A stretch of DNA of 64,000 nucleotides from contig NZ_SJJZ01000002.1 in the NCBI RefSeq assembly GCF_004331345.1, positions 1,612,001 to 1,676,000 on the forward strand, written 5' to 3'. This DNA comes from Kribbella soli (GTDB lineage Bacteria > Actinomycetota > Actinomycetes > Propionibacteriales > Kribbellaceae). The notes below the pieces were generated by a model. That model was given only the letters and a program-made list of their open reading frames with translations. It ran no database searches and was not told the DNA's origin. The stretch's first letter is position 1; each line of letters begins with the position of its first letter. Shown here piece by piece: positions 57,114-64,000 of the stretch. A program made the translations under genes and the position numbers.

Positions 57114-59767
57114 TCAAGTTCGCGCTGCAAGGACTGCTCGCTCGCAAGCTACGGACGGCGCTGACCGCGATCGGCATCGTCCTCGGCGTCTCGCTGATCT
57201 CCGGCACCTACGTCCTGACCGACTCGATCTCCAGTGCGTTCGACTCGATCTTCAGCCAGAACTACAAGAACACCGACGCCGCGATCACCGGGAAGTCCGC
57301 GTTCGACTTGTCCGAGGACGGAACCCAGACGGCGCCGCCGTTCGAGGCCGACCTGCTGCAGAAGGTCCGCGATCTTCCGGAGGTCGGCGCCGCCGGCGGA
57401 GCCGTGAATGGCGAGGCGCAACTGATCGGTAAGGACGGCAAGGCGATCGTCTTCGGCGGCGCACCGAACCTCGGTTTCAGCGTCGATCCGTCGCTGCCGC
57501 AGTTCAATTCGCTCAGTCTGGTCAAGGGCGACTGGCCCGGGGCCGGCGAGGTGGTCATCGACACGAAAACCGCCGCGGAGAAGGGATTCCAGGACGGCGA
57601 CACGATCGGCGTCCAGGCCCGCGGCGCGGTGGAGCCGATGCGGATCTCCGGGCTGGTCAGCTTCGGGGCGGTCTCGTCCATCGGCGGCGCGACCCTGGCC
57701 GGCTTCGACGTCGGTACGGCGCAGCGGCTGTTCGACAAGACCGGGAAACTGGACCAGATCCTGATCGCCGCCAAGAAGGGTGTCGACCGGCCGGAGTTGC
57801 TCGCGGCGGTCCAGAAGATCCTGCCGCCCGCGACGCAGGTCCGCAGTGCGGAGGACCAGGCCGCCGAGGACGCCGCCGGGACGAGCGAGTTCCTGAGCTT
57901 CCTGCAGACGTTCCTGCTGGTGTTCGGCGGGATCGCGTTGTTCGTCGGCTCGTTCGTGATCGCCAACTCGCTGTCGATCACGATCGCCCAGCGCACCCGC
58001 GAGTTCGCGACACTGCGGACCCTCGGCGCCGCGCGCAAGCAGATCCTCGGCACGGTCGTCCTCGAGGCGCTGGTGACCGGCATCGTCTCGGCCGTCGCCG
58101 GGTTGTTCCTCGGGCTCGCGATCGCGACCGGGCTGTTCAAGTTGTTCGACGCGATCGGCTTCACCTTGCCGAACAACGGCCTGGTGTTCCGGACGCGGAC
58201 CATTGTCGTCGCGCTCGTGGTCGGCGTGGTCGTGACCGTGCTGGCGAGTCTGCGGCCGGCCATGCGAGCCACGCGCGTACCGCCGATCGCCGCCGTCCGA
58301 GAGGGCGCAGCCCTGCCGCCGGGGCGGTTCCACAAGTATCGGTCGGCGGGTGCCGTGGTGGTGGCCGTGGTGGGCATCGGCACGATCCTCGCCGGGCTGT
58401 TCGTCGACGGTCTGGCGACCAGGACGCTGCTGATCCTGCTCGGCCTCGGCGTCCTGCTGCTGTTCGTCGGCATCGCGTCGTTCTCCGCGCGACTCGTCCG
58501 GCCGATGGCCGCCGTGTCGGATCCGGTGGCGCGCTGGTCGGTCGTCGTCCTGACGGCGATCGCCTGGCCGTTCTTCCTGTTCCCGTTGTGGCTGATCCGC
58601 CGGCTGTTCGGGCGGCATGCCGAGTTCCCCGGCGTACTCCCCGATGGCCCCGCGGTCACGCTCGGTGGGCAGAACAGCCGGCGCGACCCACGCCGTACGG
58701 CGTCGACCGCCGCGGCCCTGATGATCGGGCTCGCTCTGGTCACGCTCGTCGCGACCCTCGGCGCCGGGATCATCAAGCCGTTCGAGGACGCGGTCGACAA
58801 GATCTCCAGCTCCGACTACGCGCTCACCGCGCAGAACAACTTCAGCCCGCTGCCGCCGACGGTGGCCGCCGCGGCGGCGAAGGTGCCGTCGGTGACGGAG
58901 CTGACCAGTGTCCGCGCCGGGCAGGCCAAGGCCTTCGACAAGACGATCTCGGTCACCGCGATCGACGAGACGGCGCCCAAACTGCTCCGGTTCGACTGGC
59001 GCTCCGGATCCCAGGCCTCGCTGTCCGAACTGGCGGCGGACGGCGCGATCGTCGACTCCGGCTATGCGGACGAGCACTCGCTCGTCCTGGGTTCGACCTT
59101 CCAGATGCAGACGGTGACCGGGAAGCTGCTGCAGCTCACGGTGCGCGGCATCTTCAAGCCGCCGGCGGGTGGGTCGCCGTTCGGCAACGTGACGATCTCG
59201 ACCAGCACTTTCGACTCCACGACCACCCAGCCGCAGAACATCTACAGCTTCCTGAACATCGAAGGCGGAGTGACTCCGGCGAACACCGCCGCGCTGAACG
59301 CCGCCCTGGCCTCGTTCCCGAACGCCAAGGCCGTGACCATCGAGCAGTTCAAGGACAACCAGACCGACGGCATCAGGAGCTTGCTGAACGTGCTCTACGT
59401 GTTGCTGGCGCTGTCTGTCCTGGTGAGCCTGTTCGGCATCGTGAACACCCTGGTCCTGACCGTCTTCGAGCGGACCCGCGAGCTCGGCATGCTGCGCGCG
59501 ATCGGCCTGACCCGCGGGCAGGTGAAGCGGATGATCCGCCAGGAGTCCGTGATGACAGCGCTGATCGGCGCGGTGATCGGGATCGTCCTCGGCCTGGTTC
59601 TCGCGTCATTGCTGGCCGCGCGGCTGGACGAGATCAGCTTCACCGTTCCGGCCGGGCAACTGATCGCCTTCGCCGTCGTCTCGGTCGTCGTCGGCATCGT
59701 CGCCGCGATCTGGCCGGCCCGGCGCGCGGCGAAGCTCGACCCGCTCCAGGCGCTGCAGTACGAGTAA
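57110..59767 (+). CDS. FtsX-like ABC permease, duplicated (MacB type)
   Basis: 885 residues: an N-terminal helix (LRTALTAIGIVLGVSLISGTY), a large extracytoplasmic domain, three helices (about 260-390, with TREFATLRTLGAARKQILGT as cytoplasmic coupling loop), a central pair, a second extracytoplasmic domain and a final three helices (TRELGMLRAIGLTRGQVKRM, then AFAVVSVVVGIVAAIWPARR). The duplication of the FtsX unit is common in actinobacterial lipoprotein-release or efflux systems. It ends PLQALQYE, a typical final motif. It is coupled to the ATPase by a four-base overlap. Its cargo is unknown; the lipoprotein gene 56 bp downstream may be related. Confidence 0.92.
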   Translation: MIKFALQGLLARKLRTALTAIGIVLGVSLISGTYVLTDSISSAFDSIFSQNYKNTDAAITGKSAFDLSEDGTQTAPPFEADLLQKVRDLPEVGAAGGAVNGEAQLIGKDGKAIVFGGAPNLGFSVDPSLPQFNSLSLVKGDWPGAGEVVIDTKTAAEKGFQDGDTIGVQARGAVEPMRISGLVSFGAVSSIGGATLAGFDVGTAQRLFDKTGKLDQILIAAKKGVDRPELLAAVQKILPPATQVRSAEDQAAEDAAGTSEFLSFLQTFLLVFGGIALFVGSFVIANSLSITIAQRTREFATLRTLGAARKQILGTVVLEALVTGIVSAVAGLFLGLAIATGLFKLFDAIGFTLPNNGLVFRTRTIVVALVVGVVVTVLASLRPAMRATRVPPIAAVREGAALPPGRFHKYRSAGAVVVAVVGIGTILAGLFVDGLATRTLLILLGLGVLLLFVGIASFSARLVRPMAAVSDPVARWSVVVLTAIAWPFFLFPLWLIRRLFGRHAEFPGVLPDGPAVTLGGQNSRRDPRRTASTAAALMIGLALVTLVATLGAGIIKPFEDAVDKISSSDYALTAQNNFSPLPPTVAAAAAKVPSVTELTSVRAGQAKAFDKTISVTAIDETAPKLLRFDWRSGSQASLSELAADGAIVDSGYADEHSLVLGSTFQMQTVTGKLLQLTVRGIFKPPAGGSPFGNVTISTSTFDSTTTQPQNIYSFLNIEGGVTPANTAALNAALASFPNAKAVTIEQFKDNQTDGIRSLLNVLYVLLALSVLVSLFGIVNTLVLTVFERTRELGMLRAIGLTRGQVKRMIRQESVMTALIGAVIGIVLGLVLASLLAARLDEISFTVPAGQLIAFAVVSVVVGIVAAIWPARRAAKLDPLQALQYE

Positions 59768-59823
59768 GTATGAGTAGTTGTACGCACGATCCCTAACCCC
59801 TGCCGCTGTTAGCTTCGCTGGCT

Positions 59824-60546
59824 GTGAAGCTAATCGCCGCCCTAGCGCTCATCGTGGTCCTGGCCGGGTGTTCGACGGTTGACTCGAAGGACATCCGGAC
59901 CAGTGGGATCACCGCCAACTACGTCGTCACGCTGCCCGAAACGGCTGATGCGGCGCGTGTGAGTGCGTCGTACCGGGTCGGCACGCTGACCTTCGTCGAG
60001 CTCGGCGACGGCGAGTCGGTCACGTCGTCCGGCGGCGGCAAGGACGTCAAGCTCAAGCATCACCGCTCCGCCGGGGTCACCGACTACGACGGTCAGCTGG
60101 ACGGCGTGGTGGACGCGGGGACCGAGATCACGTTCGACCTGACCCGCGGCAAGGACGACGACTCCGCGCCGCGGTCCACCGTGAAGCTGCCCGAACGCGT
60201 GCGGCTCACCGTTCCCCTGGCCGGTACGACGTACTCGCGTCGGGCCGCGATCCCGGTCCGCTTCGACACCCAGCCGTCCGAGCAGCCGTCCATCCTCAGC
60301 TGGGCCGGCGAATGTATCCAGACCGGCAGCCTGGAGCTGGAGCCCGGCCGTACGTCGGTCAGCATCCCCACCGGCTCGCTCCGGCCGGTCACCGGAACGC
60401 CGACGCCCGGCGTCAAGCCGGCCACGACCTGTCCGGTCGACGTCACGCTGACCCGGCGTACCGCAGGCACGCTGGACGAAGCCTTCAAAGACGGGAACAT
60501 CACAGCGGAGAGTCAATCCGTACGGCGGATCACCTCCGCACCGTAG
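59824..60546 (+). CDS. Putative lipoprotein of unknown function
   Basis: 240 residues. Signal MKLIAALALIVVLAGCSTVD with lipobox LAGC at residues 13-16, so it is anchored to the outer face of the membrane. The mature part is beta-rich: SGITANYVVTLPETADAARV, SYRVGTLTFVELGDGESVTS, TEITFDLTRGKDDDSAPRS, ending in LDEAFKDGNITAESQ. I do not recognise a domain. GTG 59824 lies 56 bp after the FtsX permease and could be a third gene of that operon. A role as its extracytoplasmic partner is inference from position only. Confidence 0.82.
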   Translation: MKLIAALALIVVLAGCSTVDSKDIRTSGITANYVVTLPETADAARVSASYRVGTLTFVELGDGESVTSSGGGKDVKLKHHRSAGVTDYDGQLDGVVDAGTEITFDLTRGKDDDSAPRSTVKLPERVRLTVPLAGTTYSRRAAIPVRFDTQPSEQPSILSWAGECIQTGSLELEPGRTSVSIPTGSLRPVTGTPTPGVKPATTCPVDVTLTRRTAGTLDEAFKDGNITAESQSVRRITSAP

Positions 60547-60661
60547 CCGTCTGGTAACCGGTGGTCCGCTTGGTGGCTACCTTTGCGAGGACGTGGGTAT
60601 GCCTGTGCACGACAGCCTCGGGCTGTGTCCGCCCACAAACCCCTCCGGAAGGAACCCCCTC

Positions 60662-62440
60662 ATGCGCCGCCTTCCCCGCGCACTCCTCCCGTGCGCGCTG
60701 ATCGCCGGACTGCTGCTTCCGGCCGCCCCGGCCGCCGCCACGCGCGGTGACTTCGACATCCAGGCCCACCGCGGTGGTCTCGGCCTGACCGTGGAGAGCA
60801 CGATCGCGTCGTTCTCACACGGTCTCCAGCTCGGCGTCAGCACGCTGGAGCTCGACGTCCAGGTCACCCAGGACGGGTACGCCGTGGTGACCCATGACCG
60901 CAAGGTCACGGGCAGCAAGTGCCGTGACACCGCGCCGTACACGCCGGGCGACCCGGAGTACCCGTACGTCGGCAAGTTCATCAACACGCTCTCGCTGAAC
61001 CAGGTGAAGCAGCTCGACTGCGGCTCGCAGACGCTGCCGAACTTCCCCGGTCAGCAGCCCGACCCCGGTGCCCGGATGCCCGAGCTGCGGGACGTGTTCG
61101 CGCTCGTGCACCGTTTCCACGCGTACGGCGTGAAGCTGAACGTGGAGACCAAGGTCGAGGCCGGTGCGCCGTCGGAGACCGCGCCGCGCGAGCAGTTCGT
61201 CCAGGTGGTCGCGCAGGAGGTCCGCAAGGCGAACATCGCCCGGCAGGTGACGATCCAGAGCTTCGACTGGGGTTCGCTGATGCGGATGCGCCAGGTGATG
61301 CCGCAGCTGCCACTGGTCGCGCTGACGAACTACGACTTCCTGCAGGTCGGCCAGCCGGGCAAGTCGCCGTGGCTCGGCGGAATCGACATCGACGACTTCG
61401 GCGGTGACCTGGTCAAGGCGACCAAGTCATTCGGCGCGTCCGCGATCTCACCGGTGCACGGTTTCCCGCAGGACGGGAAGGTCACCGATCCGACGTACAA
61501 GCCGTATGTCACGGCCGAGATGGTGAAGTCGGCGCACCAGGCCGGGATGAAGGTGATCCCGTGGACCGTCGACGACCCGGCGACGATGCAGTCGCTGATC
61601 GACAAGGGCGTCGACGGGATCATCAGCGACTACCCGGACCGGGTGCGGGACGTCGCCCGGGCGAACCACTTCAAGCTCCCGAAGTCGTACGACGCTCCAG
61701 CCGTCCGGGCGCTGCCGTCGGCCCACGCGCACAACGACTACGACCACCGGCGGCCGCTGCAGGACGCGCTGGACCGTGGGTTCAACAGCGTCGAGGCGGA
61801 CGTGTGGCTGATCGACGGTGAGCTCCGGGTCGCGCACGACCTGGAGGACGCGAAGCCCGGCCGCACGCTGGAGAGCCTGTACCTGAAGCCGCTGGCGGAT
61901 CGGGTCCGCGAGAACCACGGTCAGGTGTACAAGCGCGGTGGCGGATTCCAGTTGCTGATCGACATCAAGAGCGACGGACCGTCGACGTACGCCGCGGTCG
62001 ACAAGGCGCTGGCGAAGTACCGCGGGATCAGCACGATCTTCGTCGACGGACGGGTGCTCACGGGCGCCGTCACTTCGGTCATCAGCGGCAACCGCCCGCT
62101 CGACGACATGAAGGCGCAGAAGCTCCGCTACGCCGGGTACGACGGACGCCTCGCCGACCTGCAGACCGGGATGCCGGCGTCCTTGATGCCGCTCGTCAGC
62201 GACAACTGGACGAACGTGTTCACCTGGCAGGGCGTCGGCCCGATGCCCGAGAACGAGAAGACCAAGCTGCACGACATCGTGGTCGCCGCGCACCACGCCG
62301 GCTACAAGGTCCGCTTCTGGGCCACCCCCGACGTACCGGGCACCGCCCGCGAGGCCCTGTGGCGCGAACTCGTCGCCGCCAACGTCGACTACATCAACAC
62401 CGACGATCTGCACGGCTTGGAGGACTTCCTCCGGGGCTAA
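60662..62440 (+). CDS. Secreted tandem glycerophosphodiester phosphodiesterase
   Basis: 592 residues. Signal RRLPRALLPCALIAGLLLPA to about residue 27. Domain 1 (30-345) is a full GDPD TIM barrel: DIQAHRGGLGLTVESTIASF, LELDVQVTQDGYAVVTHDRK, LNVETKVEAGAP and PWTVDDPATMQSLIDKGVDG. Domain 2 (360-592) is a second PLC-like phosphodiesterase: SAHAHNDYDHRRPLQDALDR, FNSVEADVWLIDGELRVAHD, LLIDIKSDGPSTYAAVDKAL and VDYINTDDLHGLEDFL. It splits glycerophosphodiesters to glycerol 3-phosphate and alcohol. Two different domains in one chain are unusual. ATG 60662 has GGAAGGA upstream. Its end overlaps the ligase gene by four bases, tail to tail. Confidence 0.9.
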   Translation: MRRLPRALLPCALIAGLLLPAAPAAATRGDFDIQAHRGGLGLTVESTIASFSHGLQLGVSTLELDVQVTQDGYAVVTHDRKVTGSKCRDTAPYTPGDPEYPYVGKFINTLSLNQVKQLDCGSQTLPNFPGQQPDPGARMPELRDVFALVHRFHAYGVKLNVETKVEAGAPSETAPREQFVQVVAQEVRKANIARQVTIQSFDWGSLMRMRQVMPQLPLVALTNYDFLQVGQPGKSPWLGGIDIDDFGGDLVKATKSFGASAISPVHGFPQDGKVTDPTYKPYVTAEMVKSAHQAGMKVIPWTVDDPATMQSLIDKGVDGIISDYPDRVRDVARANHFKLPKSYDAPAVRALPSAHAHNDYDHRRPLQDALDRGFNSVEADVWLIDGELRVAHDLEDAKPGRTLESLYLKPLADRVRENHGQVYKRGGGFQLLIDIKSDGPSTYAAVDKALAKYRGISTIFVDGRVLTGAVTSVISGNRPLDDMKAQKLRYAGYDGRLADLQTGMPASLMPLVSDNWTNVFTWQGVGPMPENEKTKLHDIVVAAHHAGYKVRFWATPDVPGTAREALWRELVAANVDYINTDDLHGLEDFLRG

Positions 62441-63492
62441 GGCTTGATCTCCGTGAGGGTGACTACGTCGTCGCCCTCACGGAATGCCTTCCGCTGTTTG
62501 ATCGCACCGTTGCCCTCGCGCAGCGACCGTTCGACGCCGTCGCGCACCAGCTCTACGGCGTCGAGCATCTGCAATGCCGGATCGACGTACCGCAGGAGCT
62601 GCCCGATCGCCTCGGCCATCGGCATCGCCTCCGCGGTCAGGACGTCGAGGCCCCGCGCGGTGAGCCCGTCCCGGGCAGCCAACCAGTAGGCGGCCCGGAG
62701 TACCTCAGGCTCCAGTGTCGGGCCTCGTCCGCCGTCCTCCAGCGCGGTAAGCACGATGGCGCGGATCAGTGTCGCGATCAGGACCGTTTCGTCCACCGTC
62801 AGCGGGATATCGCTGACCCGCACCTCTACCGTCGGCAGGTGCGACGACGGCCGGATGTCCCAGTAGACCATTCGCTCGTCGATCAACGTGCCGGCCGCCA
62901 GATGCATGGCCACCAGCGCGTCGTAGTGCTCGACCGACTCCAGGTACGGCGGCGGGCCGGCGCTCGGCCACCGCGTCGTCATCAGCCAACGCCAACTCGC
63001 AAATCCGGTGTCCTGGTCGAGGTAGATCGGTGAGTTGGCACTGAGAGCGAGCAGCACCGGCAACCACGGACGCAGATAGTTGCTGACCTTGGTGGCAGTC
63101 TCCCTGTCCGGCACACCCACGTGGACGTGACAACCGCACACGCCTTGCTCTCGCGCCAGTAGGCCCCACTCACGGGCCAGCTCCTGGTACCGCGGCTTCC
63201 TCGTGATCGACTGCGCGGCGCGTCCGTGCGGAGGCACTGCGATGGCCAGCAACCGGGCGCCTTCCCCTGCGGCGGCGGAGGCCAGCTGGGAGCGCATCCG
63301 GAGCAGGTGGCCGCGGAGCTCGTCCGCCGTCGTACAGACCGGCGTGTTGATCTCCACCATCGCTCTGGTCAGTTCGAGCGCGACGTCCAGCTCTCCGGCC
63401 TCCGCGACCACAGCTTTGCTGCGTGGCAGGGGATCACCGGTGGCGGACACGAGGAGTAGCTCTTCTTCTACTCCGACGGACGGAAGCCTCAC
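62437..63492 (-). CDS. Carboxylate-amine ligase, GCS2 (YbdK/EgtA-like) family
   Basis: 351 residues of the glutamate-cysteine ligase type 2 fold: SVGVEEELLLVSATGDPLPR at the N-terminus (metal and substrate Glu residues), ELTRAMVEINTPVCTTADEL, CGCHVHVGVPDRETATKVSN with the conserved histidines, PVLLALSANSPIYLDQDTGF, VYWDIRPSSHLPTVEVRVSD. These are ATP-dependent peptide-bond ligases forming gamma-glutamylcysteine or similar amides in thiol or ergothioneine synthesis. No egt or mshC genes are nearby, so the substrate is unsettled. GTG 63492 is the start. It ends against the phosphodiesterase gene. Confidence 0.9.
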   Translation of the reverse strand: MRLPSVGVEEELLLVSATGDPLPRSKAVVAEAGELDVALELTRAMVEINTPVCTTADELRGHLLRMRSQLASAAAGEGARLLAIAVPPHGRAAQSITRKPRYQELAREWGLLAREQGVCGCHVHVGVPDRETATKVSNYLRPWLPVLLALSANSPIYLDQDTGFASWRWLMTTRWPSAGPPPYLESVEHYDALVAMHLAAGTLIDERMVYWDIRPSSHLPTVEVRVSDIPLTVDETVLIATLIRAIVLTALEDGGRGPTLEPEVLRAAYWLAARDGLTARGLDVLTAEAMPMAEAIGQLLRYVDPALQMLDAVELVRDGVERSLREGNGAIKQRKAFREGDDVVTLTEIKP

Positions 63493-63533
63493 CCTGGACC
63501 GGTACCCGCTCGCTAACGGCTAGAGTCTCCCGC

Positions 63534-64000
63534 GTGAGTTTGCCTGTTGTTACTGCCACCCGGTACGTGCTGCCGCTGCGTGAGGGCGGGTCGTTGCCCG
63601 GTGTTGTCGAGGGCAACGATCTCGGCACGTACGTGATCAAGTTCCACGGCGCCGGGCAGGGCCCGAAGGCGCTGGTCGCCGAGGTGATCGTCGGTGAGCT
63701 GTTCCGCCGCCTCGACCTGCGGGTGCCGGAGCTGAAGCTGATCGAGCTCGACCCGGCGATCGGCAAGTCCGAACCGGACTTCGAGATCCAGGAACTGCTG
63801 ATCCGCAGCGCCGGGCTGAACCTCGCCGTCGACTTCCTGCCGGGCTCCTTCGGGTACGACGGATCGGCCGGCAACCCCGGTGACGACGCGATGGCCCGGA
63901 TCCTCTGGCTGGACGCGTTCGTCGCCAACGTGGACCGGTCGTGGCGGAACACGAACATGCTGGTCTGGCACAAGAACCTGTGGCTGATCGACCACGGGGC
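63534..64000 (+). CDS. HipA-like kinase, C-terminus cut by window edge
   Basis: GTG 63534 opens a frame that stays open to base 64000, 155 residues visible. Segments match the N-terminal half of actinobacterial HipA-family kinases: GTYVIKFHGAGQGPKALVAE (ATP-binding Lys, Gly loop), VIVGELFRRLDLRVPELKLI, FEIQELLIRSAGLN and LDAFVANVDRSWRNTNMLVW, with catalytic Asp and Asn (DRSWRNTN) and LIDHGA. HipA kinases phosphorylate tRNA synthetases or other targets; this subgroup is often not part of a toxin-antitoxin pair. No hipB-type antitoxin gene precedes it; the divergent ligase gene begins 41 bp upstream. TAGAGT at 63522-63527 could be its -10. Confidence 0.82.
   Translation, partial: MSLPVVTATRYVLPLREGGSLPGVVEGNDLGTYVIKFHGAGQGPKALVAEVIVGELFRRLDLRVPELKLIELDPAIGKSEPDFEIQELLIRSAGLNLAVDFLPGSFGYDGSAGNPGDDAMARILWLDAFVANVDRSWRNTNMLVWHKNLWLIDHG

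Noticed and set aside
57149..59077. 642-codon reverse-strand frame inside the FtsX permease
   Set aside because: Gln/Arg/Asp-rich shadow without domains; the plus-strand permease is well defined.
1..64000. CRISPR array, rRNA or tRNA genes
   Set aside because: No regularly spaced repeats and no rRNA or tRNA signatures were seen on either strand.

Overview
High-GC actinomycete chromosome. The signs are heavy GC wobble, many GTG/TTG starts, ECF sigma factors, TetR regulators, an F420-type PPOX protein and short or leaderless 5' ends. The protein repertoire looks most like Nocardioidaceae (Kribbella-type). That placement is an inference from the look of the proteins, not a search.

Layout. (1) 1-10.7 kb is a mixed, partly decayed region. 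It holds an edge-truncated ArdC/ImmA-type metallopeptidase, a PPC-domain protein, a gene broken by in-frame TGA codons, the tail of an ABC permease, a frameshifted DNA-ligase fragment and a decayed lipoprotein. These lie among intact genes for a Ca2+/cation antiporter, a CBS protein with an ArsB/NhaD permease, a SigE-type sigma factor with a PASTA membrane protein, and a secreted trypsin-like protease. (2) 10.7-16.1 kb holds two independent TetR-controlled ABC export operons with clear operator palindromes. (3) 16.1-22.7 kb looks like a stress/redox block: DUF3592 protein, SRPBCC protein, a Rieske-TPP enzyme fusion with a flavodoxin-like partner, an ECF sigma/anti-sigma pair and a CPA2 antiporter. 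Several of these promoters share a TGTAACG element. (4) 22.7-30 kb is again scarred: a truncated gene, a PH-SHOCT protein, a frameshifted integrase, two acyl-CoA dehydrogenases and a LacI/alcohol-dehydrogenase deletion junction. (5) 30-34 kb holds an oxidoreductase, a methyltransferase, a large ECF sigma factor, a PPOX protein and a long inverted repeat.

(6) 34-49.6 kb is the metabolic centrepiece. A LacI-controlled operon (LacI, two sugar ABC permeases, binding protein, ADP-ribosylglycohydrolase) faces a six-gene operon (second ADP-ribosylglycohydrolase, ribokinase, glycosidase-like/SUMF1 fusion, CaiB CoA-transferase, CitE-type lyase, FAD oxidoreductase). A Tat-exported PhoD phosphatase and a secreted discoidin-type protein lie between them. 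Together they suggest uptake and breakdown of a ribose-bearing compound, possibly ADP-ribose-like or another N-riboside. (7) 49.6-64 kb holds a secreted M43 metalloprotease, a K+ channel with RCK domain, an ACT-GNAT protein, hydrolases (one fused to a LuxR domain), a MacB/FtsX-type ABC system behind a structured leader, a lipoprotein, a tandem glycerophosphodiesterase, a GCS2 ligase and an edge-truncated HipA-like kinase.

The best candidates for something undescribed are a recurrent structured RNA-like element (core GCCGGGAAGYCTGGTCGGC) ahead of three membrane-protein genes, the double-ADPRH/ribokinase/ABC system, and the Rieske-TPP fusion with its local sigma-factor context. No tRNA, rRNA or CRISPR array was seen.
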